From NCBI GenBank assembly GCA_963205025.1, contig CAUJHO010000095.1, positions 82,897 to 146,896 on the forward strand: 64,000 nt of DNA. The letters run 5' to 3'. A program made the position numbers and the translations under genes. The notes under the pieces are model-generated. The model saw nothing but the letters and a program-made list of their open reading frames with translations, searched no databases and was not told the origin of the DNA. The stretch comes from Pseudomonadota bacterium (GTDB taxonomy: Bacteria > Pseudomonadota > Alphaproteobacteria > Caulobacterales > Caulobacteraceae). How positions within the stretch are numbered: the first letter of the stretch is position 1; the number at the start of each line of letters is the position of its first letter. Shown in pieces: positions 29,960 through 40,446 of this stretch.

Positions 29960-31162
29960 TCAGGCGCGGACCACGCGCACCCGACCGGCGGCGTCGCGTG
30001 CCCGTTCGCGGGCCTGATCCGTCGTGTCGCCGGTCGCGGTGGCCACGCCCATGCGGCGACGTTCGAAGGCCTCGGGCTTGCCGAAGAGGCGCAGATCGGC
30101 GGTCGGCACCGACAGGGCCTCGGCCACACCCTCATAGGCCACGCCGATCGCGTCCATGCCGCCATAGATGACGGCGCTGGCCCCGACGGCGCGACGGGTC
30201 ACATCGGTCGGCAGGCCCAAGATGGCGCGGGCGTGCAGCGCGAACTCGGACTGGATCTGGGTCGCCAGGGTGACCAGGCCGGTGTCGTGCGGGCGCGGCG
30301 ACACCTCTGAGAACCAGACCTGATCGCCCTTGATGAACAGCTCGACGCCGAAGACGCCAAGCCCGCCCAGATTGTCCGTGACGGCGCGAGCAATGCGTTC
30401 CGACTCGGCCAGGGCGGCGTCAGTCATGGGCTGAGGCTGCCAGCTCTCGACATAGTCGCCCTTCTCCTGGCGATGGCCGATGGGGTCGCAGAAGGTCGTG
30501 ACGACCTGGCCATCCTGCACGGAGCGGACGGTCAGAAGGGTGATCTCGAAATCGAAGTCGATGCGGCCCTCGACGATGACGCGGGCGGTATCGACCCGCC
30601 CGCCGGATTGAGCATAGGCCCAGGCCTCGGCGATCTGATCGGGGCGTTCGACATAGGACTGGCCCTTGCCGGACGAGGACATCACCGGCTTGACGAAACA
30701 GGGATAGCCGACGGCGGCGGCCCCCTCGGCCAGCTCCTGTTCGGATCCGGCAAAGGCGTAGGGGCTGGTCGGCAGGTTCAAGGTCTCGGCGGCGAGCCGG
30801 CGGATGCCCTCGCGGTTCATGGTCAGCTGGACCGCGCGCGCGGTCGGGATGACGGTGGCCAGGCCTGCTGCCTCGATGTCGGCAAGGACCTCGGTGGCGA
30901 TGGCCTCGATCTCGGGCACGATGATGTGCGGGGCCTCGGCCAGGATGACGCCGTTCAGCACCTGGGCGTCGGTCATGGGGATGATGTGGCTGCGGTGGGC
31001 CACCTGCATGGCCGGGGCGTTCGGATAGCGGTCCACGGCAATGACCTCGGCCCCGAGGCGCTGAAGCTCGATGGTGACTTCCTTGCCGAGCTCGCCCGCG
31101 CCCAGCAGCATGGCGCGCAGGCCGGTATCGGAAAGCGGCGTGCCGAGGCGGCGAACGGTCAT
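29960..31162 (-). CDS. purT: Phosphoribosylglycinamide formyltransferase 2 (formate-dependent)
   Basis: [71 protein letters not shown]. Confidence 0.96.
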   Translation of the reverse strand: MTVRRLGTPLSDTGLRAMLLGAGELGKEVTIELQRLGAEVIAVDRYPNAPAMQVAHRSHIIPMTDAQVLNGVILAEAPHIIVPEIEAIATEVLADIEAAGLATVIPTARAVQLTMNREGIRRLAAETLNLPTSPYAFAGSEQELAEGAAAVGYPCFVKPVMSSSGKGQSYVERPDQIAEAWAYAQSGGRVDTARVIVEGRIDFDFEITLLTVRSVQDGQVVTTFCDPIGHRQEKGDYVESWQPQPMTDAALAESERIARAVTDNLGGLGVFGVELFIKGDQVWFSEVSPRPHDTGLVTLATQIQSEFALHARAILGLPTDVTRRAVGASAVIYGGMDAIGVAYEGVAEALSVPTADLRLFGKPEAFERRRMGVATATGDTTDQARERARDAAGRVRVVRA

Positions 31163-32007
31163 CTGGGTTGGGGCTGCGGCGGATAGGCTTGCCGCAGGAA
31201 GGCGGGCCCCATCTGGAGAAAGATGGTGGAGTGGGTCAGGTCGTGGCGTGGTTCATACGACCAGATGAGTCCTTCGGGGGGCGCGGTGGCCAGTGCTGCC
31301 AGCAGGGCGTCGAGACCGGCCTGCATTTCCCCGCCTTCGTCTGCGATGGTCAGGAGCAACTGTCGGTCGGCCGCCGAATGTCCCGCCAGCAAGGCTGCGG
31401 AATCGGCCCCCAGGTTACCCCGATCCCACCACATCGAGGGGCTGACGGCGAGATAGCGGTCGAACAGGTCTGGCGTGTTGAGAAACGTCTCGACAATGAA
31501 CAGCGCCGCGGCGGATTCCCCGAGGACGGCGTCATCGCCGCCGGTCCGATAGTTTGTCTCGACCCAGGGCTTCACCTCCTGCTCGAGGAAGCGACGAAAC
31601 CGGTCCGACTGACCGTGGTTGGGCCATTGACGAATGATGCGTCGGTCGGCCGAACGCCAGGTCAATTCGTTCTGGCGATCCATGGAGGCGACACCGACGA
31701 AGATTACCTCTGCCATCTCGCCGGCCGCCATGAGATCGGCGGCGATGTTGGCATAGACAGGAAAGTCCTGAGCCTGACCGCCATCCAGCAGATAGACAAC
31801 CGGCCAGGTGCGGTCGGGCTGGTCGGCGTAGCCGGCAGGCAGCAGGACATTGAGCTCGCGCTCCATACCCATCACGGTGCTGGGGAGGGTGAAACTCTCA
31901 CCCACCGTCGCGGCCGGGGCGGCTTGCGGTGACTGGGCCTGTGCCGCGACGGCTCCGACGAGGGTCATCGTCACCGAAAGGGCCACGACCGCAGATAGAA
32001 ATCGCAT
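31159..32007 (-). CDS. Alpha/beta hydrolase (esterase D/IroE-like)
   Basis: Signal peptide; [30 protein letters not shown] (GxS-type nucleophile elbow), [18 protein letters not shown]. Confidence 0.8.
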   Translation of the reverse strand: MRFLSAVVALSVTMTLVGAVAAQAQSPQAAPAATVGESFTLPSTVMGMERELNVLLPAGYADQPDRTWPVVYLLDGGQAQDFPVYANIAADLMAAGEMAEVIFVGVASMDRQNELTWRSADRRIIRQWPNHGQSDRFRRFLEQEVKPWVETNYRTGGDDAVLGESAAALFIVETFLNTPDLFDRYLAVSPSMWWDRGNLGADSAALLAGHSAADRQLLLTIADEGGEMQAGLDALLAALATAPPEGLIWSYEPRHDLTHSTIFLQMGPAFLRQAYPPQPQPR

Positions 32008-32037
32008 GAGATGCTCCTGGTCACCGTCCGGGTATGG

Positions 32038-34032
32038 CTACAGCCGTGCGCGGACCGCTTCAAGCACGGCTTCGGCGGTGATGCCGAACTTCTCGTAGAG
32101 CACCTCAGCGGGGGCCGAGGCCCCGAAGCCGGTCATGCCGACGAAGCCGCCGTCCTCACCGATGAAGCGGTCCCAGCCCTGGCGGATGGCGGCCTCGATG
32201 GCGACGCGGACGGTGCCGCGATCGATCACGGAGGCCTGATAGGCCGAGGGTTGTTGCTCGAAAAGTTCGAAACAGGGAACCGAGACGACGCGGGTGGGCA
32301 CACCCTCGGCTTCCAGGGTTTCGGCGGCCTTCAGGGCCAGGGCCAGTTCGGTGCCGGTGCCGAACAGGGTGACCCTGGCATCGCCGGAGGCGGCCTTGAT
32401 CTCATAGGCACCCCTGGCTGACAGGTTGTCAGACGAGGCCGTGGTGCGAACCGCCGGGGTCTTCTGGCGCGACAGGGCCATGGCAGAGGGTGTGGTTCTG
32501 GATTGAAGCGCGACCTGCCAGCATTCCATCGCCTCGATGGTGTCGGCAGGGCGGAAGACATTGAGGTTCGGAATGGCGCGCAGCGCCGCCAGGTGCTCGA
32601 TCGGCTGGTGCGTCGGGCCGTCTTCGCCCAGGCCGATGGAATCGTGGGTCAGGACATGGACCACCCGCACCCCCATCAGGGCCCCCAGACGAATAGCCGG
32701 GCGGCTGTAGTCCGAGAACACCATGAAGGTGCCGCCATAGGGGATGACGCCGCCGTGCAGGGCCAGGCCGTTCATGGCGGCGGCCATGCCGAACTCGCGC
32801 ACCCCGTAGTTCACATAGCGCCCGTCATAGGTCGGGGCGTCGAGGATCTCGGTGCCCTTGACGAAGGTGTTGTTCGAGCCGGTCAGGTCGGCTGAGCCAC
32901 CGATCATCTCGGGGATGGCGGCAAAGAGCTGATCCAGCGCGGCACCCGACGCCTGGCGCGTGGCCTGGGCAGGCTGGGTCTGGACCAGCTCGGACATGGC
33001 GGCGTCAAGCTTGTCGAAGGCACCTGCGGGCAGGTCGCCCGTCATGGCGCGGGTGAATTCGGAGCCTTGCGGCGAGGCGGCGAGGCGCGCCTCCCAGGCC
33101 TTGCGGGGACGGGTGCCGCGACGGCCGACGGACTTCCAGGCCTTGGTGAGATCTTCGGGCAGGTCGAACGGTGCGTGGGGCCAGTTCAGCGCCTCCCGCG
33201 TCGCGGCGATCTCGGTCGCGCCCAGGGCCGCGCCGTGGGTCTTGTGGCTGCCTTCCAGGGTGGCAGCGCCCTTGCCGATGCGGGTCCTGCACGCGATCAG
33301 GGTCGGCCTGTCCTGGCGGGTGGCCCACTGCAGGGCCGAGCGGATGGCCTTGTGGTCGTGGCCGTCGACGGCCTTGACGGCCCAGCCGGCCGCCTTGAAG
33401 CGCGCCTTCTGGTCGGTGGTGTCGGACAGGGACACCTTGCCGTCGATGGTGATCTCATTGTCGTCCCACAGGACGGTCAGCTTCGACAACTTGAGGCGAC
33501 CGGCCAGGGCAATGGCCTCTTGCGACACACCCTCCATCAGACAGCCGTCCCCGGCCACGACCCAGGTGCGGTGATCCACCAGGTCCTCACCGAAGCGGGC
33601 CACCAGGTGGCGCTCGGCCATGGCGAAGCCGACCGAGGTGGCCAGGCCCTGACCTAGCGGGCCGGTCGTGACCTCGACGCCCGGCATGTGGCCGAACTCG
33701 GGATGGCCGGCGGTGCGCGAGCCCCACTGGCGGAAATTGACCAGCTCCTGTCGGGTCGCAGCCTTGTAGCCGGTCAGGTGCAGCAGGGCGTAGATCAGCA
33801 TCGACCCGTGGCCGGCCGACAGGATGAAGCGGTCGCGGTCGGGCCAGTCCGGGCGGCTGGCGTCGAACTTCAGAAACTTCGAAAACAGCACCGTCGCCAC
33901 ATCGGCCATACCCATGGGCATTCCGGGGTGGCCTGACTTGGCCTGTTCGACCGCATCCATGGCGAGGACCCGGATGGCGTCGGCCATGCGCGTCGGGGAG
34001 GGCTTGGATACGGTTGGGCTGGCGTCGGCCAT
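32038..34032 (-). CDS. tkt: Transketolase
   Basis: [72 protein letters not shown]. Confidence 0.97.
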   Translation of the reverse strand: MADASPTVSKPSPTRMADAIRVLAMDAVEQAKSGHPGMPMGMADVATVLFSKFLKFDASRPDWPDRDRFILSAGHGSMLIYALLHLTGYKAATRQELVNFRQWGSRTAGHPEFGHMPGVEVTTGPLGQGLATSVGFAMAERHLVARFGEDLVDHRTWVVAGDGCLMEGVSQEAIALAGRLKLSKLTVLWDDNEITIDGKVSLSDTTDQKARFKAAGWAVKAVDGHDHKAIRSALQWATRQDRPTLIACRTRIGKGAATLEGSHKTHGAALGATEIAATREALNWPHAPFDLPEDLTKAWKSVGRRGTRPRKAWEARLAASPQGSEFTRAMTGDLPAGAFDKLDAAMSELVQTQPAQATRQASGAALDQLFAAIPEMIGGSADLTGSNNTFVKGTEILDAPTYDGRYVNYGVREFGMAAAMNGLALHGGVIPYGGTFMVFSDYSRPAIRLGALMGVRVVHVLTHDSIGLGEDGPTHQPIEHLAALRAIPNLNVFRPADTIEAMECWQVALQSRTTPSAMALSRQKTPAVRTTASSDNLSARGAYEIKAASGDARVTLFGTGTELALALKAAETLEAEGVPTRVVSVPCFELFEQQPSAYQASVIDRGTVRVAIEAAIRQGWDRFIGEDGGFVGMTGFGASAPAEVLYEKFGITAEAVLEAVRARL

Positions 34033-34139
34033 GGCGGCGGTCGCTCCGGGGTCAAGTCGATTTGAAGGGCGGGGGCGCTTTACCCCGAGAGGCGCGTAGG
34101 TTCTATATGGATTCGGAAATAAGCGGACGGAGCGCACCC

Positions 34140-34367
34140 ATGTCCGACAATCTGACGGCGGCCACCGAGCGGCTGAGCCGCGCGCTGGCGGCGCTGGAAT
34201 CCAGGGCGCGGGACGTCAAGGCGCGGGCCGCGGTCAGTGACGACGACCTGTTTGCCACCGTGCCGGACGTACCCGACGATGAGTTGAGAGTTGCGGCACA
34301 GCAGGCGTCCGAGGCTCTGGGACGGGCCGCCGAGGCCCTGCGCGACGCCTTGGGCGAAGAGGGCTGA
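34140..34367 (+). CDS. DUF4164-like small coiled-coil protein
   Basis: Short helical ORF immediately upstream of zapA. Confidence 0.6.
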   Translation: MSDNLTAATERLSRALAALESRARDVKARAAVSDDDLFATVPDVPDDELRVAAQQASEALGRAAEALRDALGEEG

Positions 34368-34371
34368 ACTG

Positions 34372-34671
34372 ATGGCCACAGTCACTGTCGACATCAATGG
34401 CCGCCCCCATCAGGTGGGCTGTGCCGAGGGCCAGGAAAAGCGAGTGATGGCCCTGGCCGCCCAGTTCGACCGGCATGTGCGCGAGGTCGCCGGCGATGTC
34501 GGCCAGGTCGGGGACCTGCGCCTGTTCCTGATGGCCGGGCTGCTGCTGGCCGATGAGAATCAGGACCTGAAATCCAGCGTCCAGCTGCAGCCGACGTCGG
34601 ACGATGCGGCGGTGCTCGAGGCCCTGAACGCTGCTGCCGAGCGGATCGAGACCCTGGCGGCGGGACTGTAG
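34372..34671 (+). CDS. zapA: Cell division protein ZapA
   Basis: MATVTVDINGRPHQVGCAEGQEKRVMALAAQFDRHVREV...LLLADENQDL. Confidence 0.88.
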   Translation: MATVTVDINGRPHQVGCAEGQEKRVMALAAQFDRHVREVAGDVGQVGDLRLFLMAGLLLADENQDLKSSVQLQPTSDDAAVLEALNAAAERIETLAAGL

Positions 34672-34678
34672 CGCTGCC

Positions 34679-35605
34679 TTAACGCAGAAGGTTCAGCAGG
34701 CTGACATCGCGAAGCTGGTTGATGACCTGGGCCGAGGCCTGGATGGCGATCTGGGACAGGTTCAGGTCGGTCACGGCCTGGGTGACGTCGGCGTCGGTGC
34801 GATTGCCGATCAGTTCCGCCAGCTGCAGCTGCTGCGCCTCCTGGGACGCCAGCAGGTTTTCCATCTGGTTCTGCCGGGCTCCGTTGCGCGATGCGGCAAG
34901 GACACTGTGCTCGCGGGCCGCGTCGAAGGCGATCACCTGCTGTGCCAGGAAGGCCTTGTCGGCATCGTCGAGCGCCCCCGAAATCGGGCCGTTGGGGCCG
35001 GTGTGATAGGCCTGGATTGCGCGCAGCGCCTCCATCAATGGTCCGCCGACGTCGCTGGCCAGGAAGCTTGACGAGATCACCATGGTTTCGTCGAGCCGGG
35101 TCGAAGAGATCAACTGATCATTGGAAAAGACGTCGTCCAAGGTGGGCTCGGCCGCCAGCTCAGCCAGATTGCTCGCTTCGACGGGGGCGTCGGTCGTGCG
35201 CCCGCCCGCGAAGAGATAGGACCCTTCATGTCTCAGGTTGAGCGCGCCCTGGGCGGCTTGAAACGCACCTTCCAGCTCAAGCATGAGGCCATCGAAACGC
35301 CCGGCCGCCAGAGCATTGGCGATGGCCTCGCGGGCCACATCCGTCGATTCGATCAGGCGATCGAAGGCCAGCGCCTGGGTATCGAGCCGGGCCTTGACGG
35401 TCTCTCCCGTCGCCATGAAGCCGGCCAGGCGCGCATCGGCGGCCTTGAGCGCATTCAAGGTCTCGGCGCTGCGTCCGAACCCGGAGAGATCGGTGGCAAT
35501 CTTGCCGGTGGCGATCCGGTTCTGGGCATCCTGCTGGCGTGACTGGGCCCGCTGGAGGTCCAGCAGGGCAGATTGGAAGCTGGCGTTGGTGGCTACACGG
35601 GTCAT
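34679..35605 (-). CDS. flgL: Flagellar hook-associated protein FlgL
   Basis: Flagellin-like N-terminus MTRVATNASFQSALLDLQRAQSRQQDAQNRIATGKIATD; C-terminal TQAVTDLNLSQIAIQASAQVINQLRDVSLLNLLR. Confidence 0.9.
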   Translation of the reverse strand: MTRVATNASFQSALLDLQRAQSRQQDAQNRIATGKIATDLSGFGRSAETLNALKAADARLAGFMATGETVKARLDTQALAFDRLIESTDVAREAIANALAAGRFDGLMLELEGAFQAAQGALNLRHEGSYLFAGGRTTDAPVEASNLAELAAEPTLDDVFSNDQLISSTRLDETMVISSSFLASDVGGPLMEALRAIQAYHTGPNGPISGALDDADKAFLAQQVIAFDAAREHSVLAASRNGARQNQMENLLASQEAQQLQLAELIGNRTDADVTQAVTDLNLSQIAIQASAQVINQLRDVSLLNLLR

Positions 35606-37722
35606 CAGATCATGTTCAGCAGGGTGTCATAGAGATCCTTGGCCGCCTGGATCATGCGGGCCGAGGCGTTGAAGGCCTGTTGGTAGGTCGTCAGATTGAC
35701 CAGTTCCTCGTCAAGATTGACCCCTTCGTGCGAGGCCTGGCGTTGACGGGCCTCCGTCCGCACGGCGGCCGATGCCTCGGCGCGCGACTGGGCCGCCGCC
35801 GCGCGGCCGCCGACGTCGCCGGCCAGTTCCGAGACATAGCGGCTGATTGACATGGACGAAGCCCCGACCGCCCCGGCGGCCTCGAAGGCGGCGCTGATTT
35901 CGCCAGCATCACCCAGGGCCAGAGCCCCGCGTCCGTCGCCGACCGCCAGTGCCGATGCGCCGGGAGCGGCATTCAGGTCCAGCCGCGCCAGGGCCAGGCG
36001 ACTGGGCTGGGCCAGAATGTCCGAGCGGACCGTCAGGCCGTCCAGGCGCGAGGCGCGAACGCCGCCGCCCAGACCGAACAGCTCAGTCATGGAGACGCCT
36101 GACGGCACCTGGGTCGTGGTGTCGCCGATGACGGAATAGGTGATCGCCTGACCGGCGGCCGGGGTGAAGCCCAGCCGCCCCTGGGCGTCCAGGGCAAAGG
36201 AACCAACCCGTCCGACGCCGGTCATGGGGTCATTCAGGGCCGTGACCAGATCGGCCATGGTGGCTCCGGCGGGAACCTGGACGGTAATATCGCGCACGCG
36301 CGCGCCGGAGGCATTGTTGAAGCGGAAGGTGAGTGCCTCGCCCGCCGTGAATCCATGCGGCGAGCTGGCCGTCAGGCCGGTGTCATAGGTGGCGGGGCGA
36401 TCCGAGCGCACCAGATCGTTCAGACCGAAGTAGTGCGAGAAGCCGCGTCCGTTCTTTTGCGAGGGGCTGGTGGCGTCGTCGGCAATGACGACGCCGTTGC
36501 CGGACGCGGTCGACTGGATCGACAGCACACCGTTGCTGAAGGAGGCCGTGGCGGCGCCGCCGAGCTGGGCGTTCAGGACACTGAGGAAGTTGGCGGGGGT
36601 CGCGGCGGCCCCGTTAATGGTCATGCTGCCGCCCGAAAAGACGATTTCGGCGCGGGCGGTTATGGCCCCGGCGGCGTTGGTCACGGCCACGTTGGTGGTG
36701 CCGGAAAAGCCGGTCAGGGCCGCTTCCAGGCCGGTGCCGATATTGCGACCGGTCAGGCTGTTGGGGGCCGGCACCGAGGTCGAGGCATTATGGGCGCGGT
36801 TCAGCTCGTCGGCGATGCGGCTCACCAGTTCGGCCAAACGCTGGGAGGCGGCCGGGGCCTCGGTGTCGCGCAGATCGACGAGACCCCGCAGTTCTCCCGA
36901 ACCGAGGTGATCCAGCATGGAGCGCCGGGCTCCGCGCGGCTCGGTCAGCCAGATGTCATCGAAGGAGGCTTCGGCATTTACCGACCCGGCGCGCTGGTAT
37001 TCGAGGGTGGCGTGGCCGTCACCGGCCAGGAGCATGCCGGTGCCGGTTCGGATCTGGACGCCCCCGACCGGTCGAACCGAGACGCGGATGTCCATGATGC
37101 CCGACAGCTGATCAATCAGAGAGGCCTGGGCCGCCTCGGCACCGGTCGTATCGCCGCCGGCGATCGAGGCCCGCGAAATCTCGACGTTCATCGCCTCGAT
37201 CTGGGAGAGAAGATCGTTGGCGCGTGCCACGCCAGCCGAAATCCGGGCGTCGGCGTCTTCGCGCACAGCCTGAATCTGACCCGAGATGCGGGAGGCTTCA
37301 TCGAACAGGGCCTGGGTCTGGGTCAGGGCCTGCTGGCGATAGGGGCCGGAAATGGCATTCTCGGACAGGGTCGAAAAGGCCGAGAACAGGCTGTTGACCT
37401 GGCTGAGCAGGCCGCCGGACCCGCCCGGGTCGCCCAGGAGCGACTGGATGCGGTCATAGAGCTCGGACTGGACGCCATAGCGCCCGGCGTCGGCCTCGGC
37501 GTTCAGGCTGGCGGCCTGGAGGAACCGATCGGTGGCCAGCCGGATACGTGCCACATCGACGCCCGCCCCGATTCCGTTGGAGGCGTAGGCGACCTGATCG
37601 GCGATCTTGCGGACATAGCCGGGCGTATTGACGTTCGAGACATTGTCCGAGACGACGCGCAGCTGCGTCTGGGCCGCCATCAGGCCCGTCGACGCCGTAT
37701 TCATGATCAGGTTCAGGCTCAT
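35605..37722 (-). CDS. flgK: Flagellar hook-associated protein FlgK
   Basis: MSLNLIMNTASTGLMAAQTQLRVVSDNVSNVNTPGYVRK; C-term EELVNLTTYQQAFNASARMIQAAKDLYDTLLNMI. Confidence 0.96.
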   Translation of the reverse strand: MSLNLIMNTASTGLMAAQTQLRVVSDNVSNVNTPGYVRKIADQVAYASNGIGAGVDVARIRLATDRFLQAASLNAEADAGRYGVQSELYDRIQSLLGDPGGSGGLLSQVNSLFSAFSTLSENAISGPYRQQALTQTQALFDEASRISGQIQAVREDADARISAGVARANDLLSQIEAMNVEISRASIAGGDTTGAEAAQASLIDQLSGIMDIRVSVRPVGGVQIRTGTGMLLAGDGHATLEYQRAGSVNAEASFDDIWLTEPRGARRSMLDHLGSGELRGLVDLRDTEAPAASQRLAELVSRIADELNRAHNASTSVPAPNSLTGRNIGTGLEAALTGFSGTTNVAVTNAAGAITARAEIVFSGGSMTINGAAATPANFLSVLNAQLGGAATASFSNGVLSIQSTASGNGVVIADDATSPSQKNGRGFSHYFGLNDLVRSDRPATYDTGLTASSPHGFTAGEALTFRFNNASGARVRDITVQVPAGATMADLVTALNDPMTGVGRVGSFALDAQGRLGFTPAAGQAITYSVIGDTTTQVPSGVSMTELFGLGGGVRASRLDGLTVRSDILAQPSRLALARLDLNAAPGASALAVGDGRGALALGDAGEISAAFEAAGAVGASSMSISRYVSELAGDVGGRAAAAQSRAEASAAVRTEARQRQASHEGVNLDEELVNLTTYQQAFNASARMIQAAKDLYDTLLNMI

Positions 37723-37878
37723 GAGATGAGCAGACACCGGCAGGCTTTGCGCCGACCCGGCTAATTCTGCCGGGCGTCGGGCGATCATTTAAGCGCGAAC
37801 TCTTTGATTTGCGCCGAAAATCTGTGAGCCGATGGATTGGCCCGCCTCGGACGGCGCAAGAGACGGGCCAGTCGGTCG

Positions 37879-38289
37879 CTAGCGAGCTCGGCTGGCGGCG
37901 AACAGGCTGCTACTCTGGATCGGCGGGCCCATCTCCCAATGCAGCAGGCCGTCATCTGGCGTGTACATCATCAACCGGAAGGTGGTCATGGCCGAGCCGC
38001 CGCCTTCAGCCTGGACGCGGGTGGTGCCGATAAAACGGGCGAATTCGTCCCGGTCGTTGCAGCCGACGGTGATGACCGCTTCATCGGGGGTGAGCGCCAC
38101 ATCGGAGGCCGTCGGCCAAGTCCAGGGCGCTGCTGCGCGTGACAGGCGCTGGAGGCGAACCGTGGGGAAACCCTCGACGGTGAGGGTCAAGCCGCCGTCT
38201 GGGCCCTCAACTGGCCCGCCGCGATCACAGCCGGCGACGATGATCAGGGTCAGGGCAGCGACGAAATGCGAGCGAATCCAGGCCGTCAC
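37879..38289 (-). CDS. Putative lipoprotein (GTG start)
   Basis: VTAWIRSHFVAALTLIIVAGCDRGG lipobox. Confidence 0.6.
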   Translation of the reverse strand: MTAWIRSHFVAALTLIIVAGCDRGGPVEGPDGGLTLTVEGFPTVRLQRLSRAAAPWTWPTASDVALTPDEAVITVGCNDRDEFARFIGTTRVQAEGGGSAMTTFRLMMYTPDDGLLHWEMGPPIQSSSLFAASRAR

Positions 38290-38359
38290 TAATTTCCCTT
38301 TGCCCTTAGAAACGGCAGGGGATCGCCACGCCTGACATCCGGTCAATCAGAAGAGCCAC

Positions 38360-38911
38360 CTAGTACGCCATCTCGCCGCGTACATTCCCCGGTGGGCTGT
38401 AGCGACAGACCAGGACCTGGCGGTCGTCCCGTTCGGCCACGGCACAGCCGACCTCGGTGGTATTGCGCCAGATCATCTGGGTGTAGTGACCGACCACGGT
38501 GGCATCGCCCGGACGCCGGACATGGGGATAGACCCCGTGGACATAGGCGGACCGTTCCTCGGTCCAGGCCTCGACCATCTCCTCCGGGGAGAAGCGCCGC
38601 CCCCATCCGGCCCAGAGGTTCTCGCCGACAAGGCCGCGAGCGCCGTCGTGCTCGAAGCGTCGGCCGGCGATCAGGGTTTCGGCCCAGACCTGGGCCTGAG
38701 CCGCCAGGGCCGGGCTCCAGCTCAGGGGCGGGACGCCGACCTCGTCGCGGGGCCGATTGTGCAGAGCCAGCAGCTGCTGGTTCAGGTCTGCCGTGCTGAC
38801 CGGGCGGCCGGGCGACCGGCGCGCCACGCTCGGCTCGCCCACCGGCGGCGTGGGTTGGTCTGTCGGCAGGGCCCCGGCAATCAGGGCGATCATCAGGCCA
38901 GGAACGATCAT
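38360..38911 (-). CDS. CAP/SCP-PR1 domain secreted protein
   Basis: LLALHNRPRDEVGVPPLSWSPALAAQAQVWA, GENLWAG, VVGHYTQMIWRNTTEVGCA, LVCRYSPPGNVRGE. Confidence 0.92.
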   Translation of the reverse strand: MIVPGLMIALIAGALPTDQPTPPVGEPSVARRSPGRPVSTADLNQQLLALHNRPRDEVGVPPLSWSPALAAQAQVWAETLIAGRRFEHDGARGLVGENLWAGWGRRFSPEEMVEAWTEERSAYVHGVYPHVRRPGDATVVGHYTQMIWRNTTEVGCAVAERDDRQVLVCRYSPPGNVRGEMAY

Positions 38912-39065
38912 GTCCGGGTCGAGTTTGACGACGATTGCGGCCAATGCGCGGCGCTCATATCTTGACGTTGACGTAAACGTAGGCTTTTTTGCGTGCGCGT
39001 TTCGATTCCAGACGTTATAAGCCCTGCACGCCCCCAAGAGCCGACCCCGGGAAGGAACACCGCCC

Positions 39066-40271
39066 ATGACCGACGCCTATATCTTTGACGCCGTCCGCAC
39101 GCCGCGCGGCAAGGGCAAGAGCGACGGCTCGTTGCACGAGATCACCGCCCTGAGCCTGGCGACCCAGGTGCTGGAAGCGCTGCGCGACCGCAACGGCCTG
39201 GACACCTCCAGGGTTGATGATGTGATCCTGGGCTGCGTCTCGCCGGTAGGCGAACAGGGGGCCGACATCGCCCGTACCGCCGTGCTGAATGCCGGCTGGT
39301 CGCAGGACACCGCCGGGGTCCAGATCAACCGCTTCTGCGCCTCGGGCCTGGAAGCCGTGAACATGGCGGCGGCGAAGGTGAAGTCCGGCGAGGCCGATTT
39401 CGCCGTCGGCGGCGGCGTCGAGGCCATGAGCCGCGTCCCGATGGGATCAGACGGCGGGGCCTGGCCGGTCGATCCGACCAGCGCCTTCAAGACCTATTTC
39501 GTGCCCCAGGGCGTCTCGGCCGACATGATCGCGACCAAGTGGGGCTTCAGCCGCGATGACGTCGACGCCTATTCCGTCGAGAGCCACAAGCGTTCGGCCC
39601 GTTCCTGGGAAGAGGGCCGGTTCAAGAACTCGGTCGTGCCGGTCAAGAACCAGCTCGGCCTGGTTCAGCTGGACCGCGATGAGACCATCCGCCCGAACAC
39701 CGACATGCAGACCTTGGGCGGCCTGAACCCCTCATTCCAGATGATGGGCGACATGGCCTTCGACGCGGTGATCAACCAGCGCTACCCCGAGGTGGCCAAG
39801 GTCAATCATGTCCATACACCGGGCAACTCCTCGGGCATCGTTGATGGATCGGCGGGCGTGCTGATCGGCAGCCTGGAGGCCGGCAAGGCTCTGGGACTGA
39901 AGCCGCGGGCCAAGATCCGGGGTGCCGCCTCGATCGGCTCGGAACCGTCGATCATGCTGACCGGCCCGGAGTTCGTGACCCACAAGCTGCTCGGCAAGCT
40001 GGGTATGTCGAAGGACGACATCGACCTGTGGGAGCTGAACGAGGCCTTTGCGGCCGTTGTGCTGCGCTACATGCAGGCGCTGGATATCCCCCATGACAAG
40101 ATCAACGTCTGCGGCGGCTCGATCGCCATGGGCCACCCGCTGGGGGCCACCGGGGCCATGATCACCGGCATCGTGCTGGATGAGCTGGAGCGGTCGAACA
40201 AGGAAACCGCCCTGATCACCCTGTGCATCGGCGGCGGCATGGGCACCGCTACGGTGATCGAGCGGGTCTGA
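39066..40271 (+). CDS. fadA: Acetyl-CoA C-acyltransferase (thiolase)
   Basis: [58 protein letters not shown]. Confidence 0.93.
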   Translation: MTDAYIFDAVRTPRGKGKSDGSLHEITALSLATQVLEALRDRNGLDTSRVDDVILGCVSPVGEQGADIARTAVLNAGWSQDTAGVQINRFCASGLEAVNMAAAKVKSGEADFAVGGGVEAMSRVPMGSDGGAWPVDPTSAFKTYFVPQGVSADMIATKWGFSRDDVDAYSVESHKRSARSWEEGRFKNSVVPVKNQLGLVQLDRDETIRPNTDMQTLGGLNPSFQMMGDMAFDAVINQRYPEVAKVNHVHTPGNSSGIVDGSAGVLIGSLEAGKALGLKPRAKIRGAASIGSEPSIMLTGPEFVTHKLLGKLGMSKDDIDLWELNEAFAAVVLRYMQALDIPHDKINVCGGSIAMGHPLGATGAMITGIVLDELERSNKETALITLCIGGGMGTATVIERV

Positions 40272-40283
40272 GTTTCTTTGAGG

Positions 40284-40394
40284 GGTTCATCACAAGGGAC
40301 ACGAAGGGATCACAACGAACACAAAGGGATCGGCGCCGTCAGCCCCATCCGCTTCGTGTCCTTCGTGCCATCCTTGTGTTCGTGGTGATGAACC
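40284..40394. repeat. Large imperfect inverted repeat/hairpin
   Basis: ggttcatcac (40284-40293) pairs with gtgatgaacc (40385-40394); inner arms rich in CACGAAGGACACGAAG-type units and their complement. Confidence 0.8.
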
Positions 40395-40446
40395 AGCAGC
40401 TGTCGGCCTCACCGGCTGACGTTTCAGAATGAAGGGCCCTGGGCCA

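Noticed and set aside
34672-34680. 6S RNA downstream of zapA
   Set aside because: Only 7 bp separate zapA from convergent flgL, so there is no room for the usual ssrS position.
36355-37764. 469-aa plus-strand ORF
   Set aside because: Antisense to flgK; GC-driven open frame.
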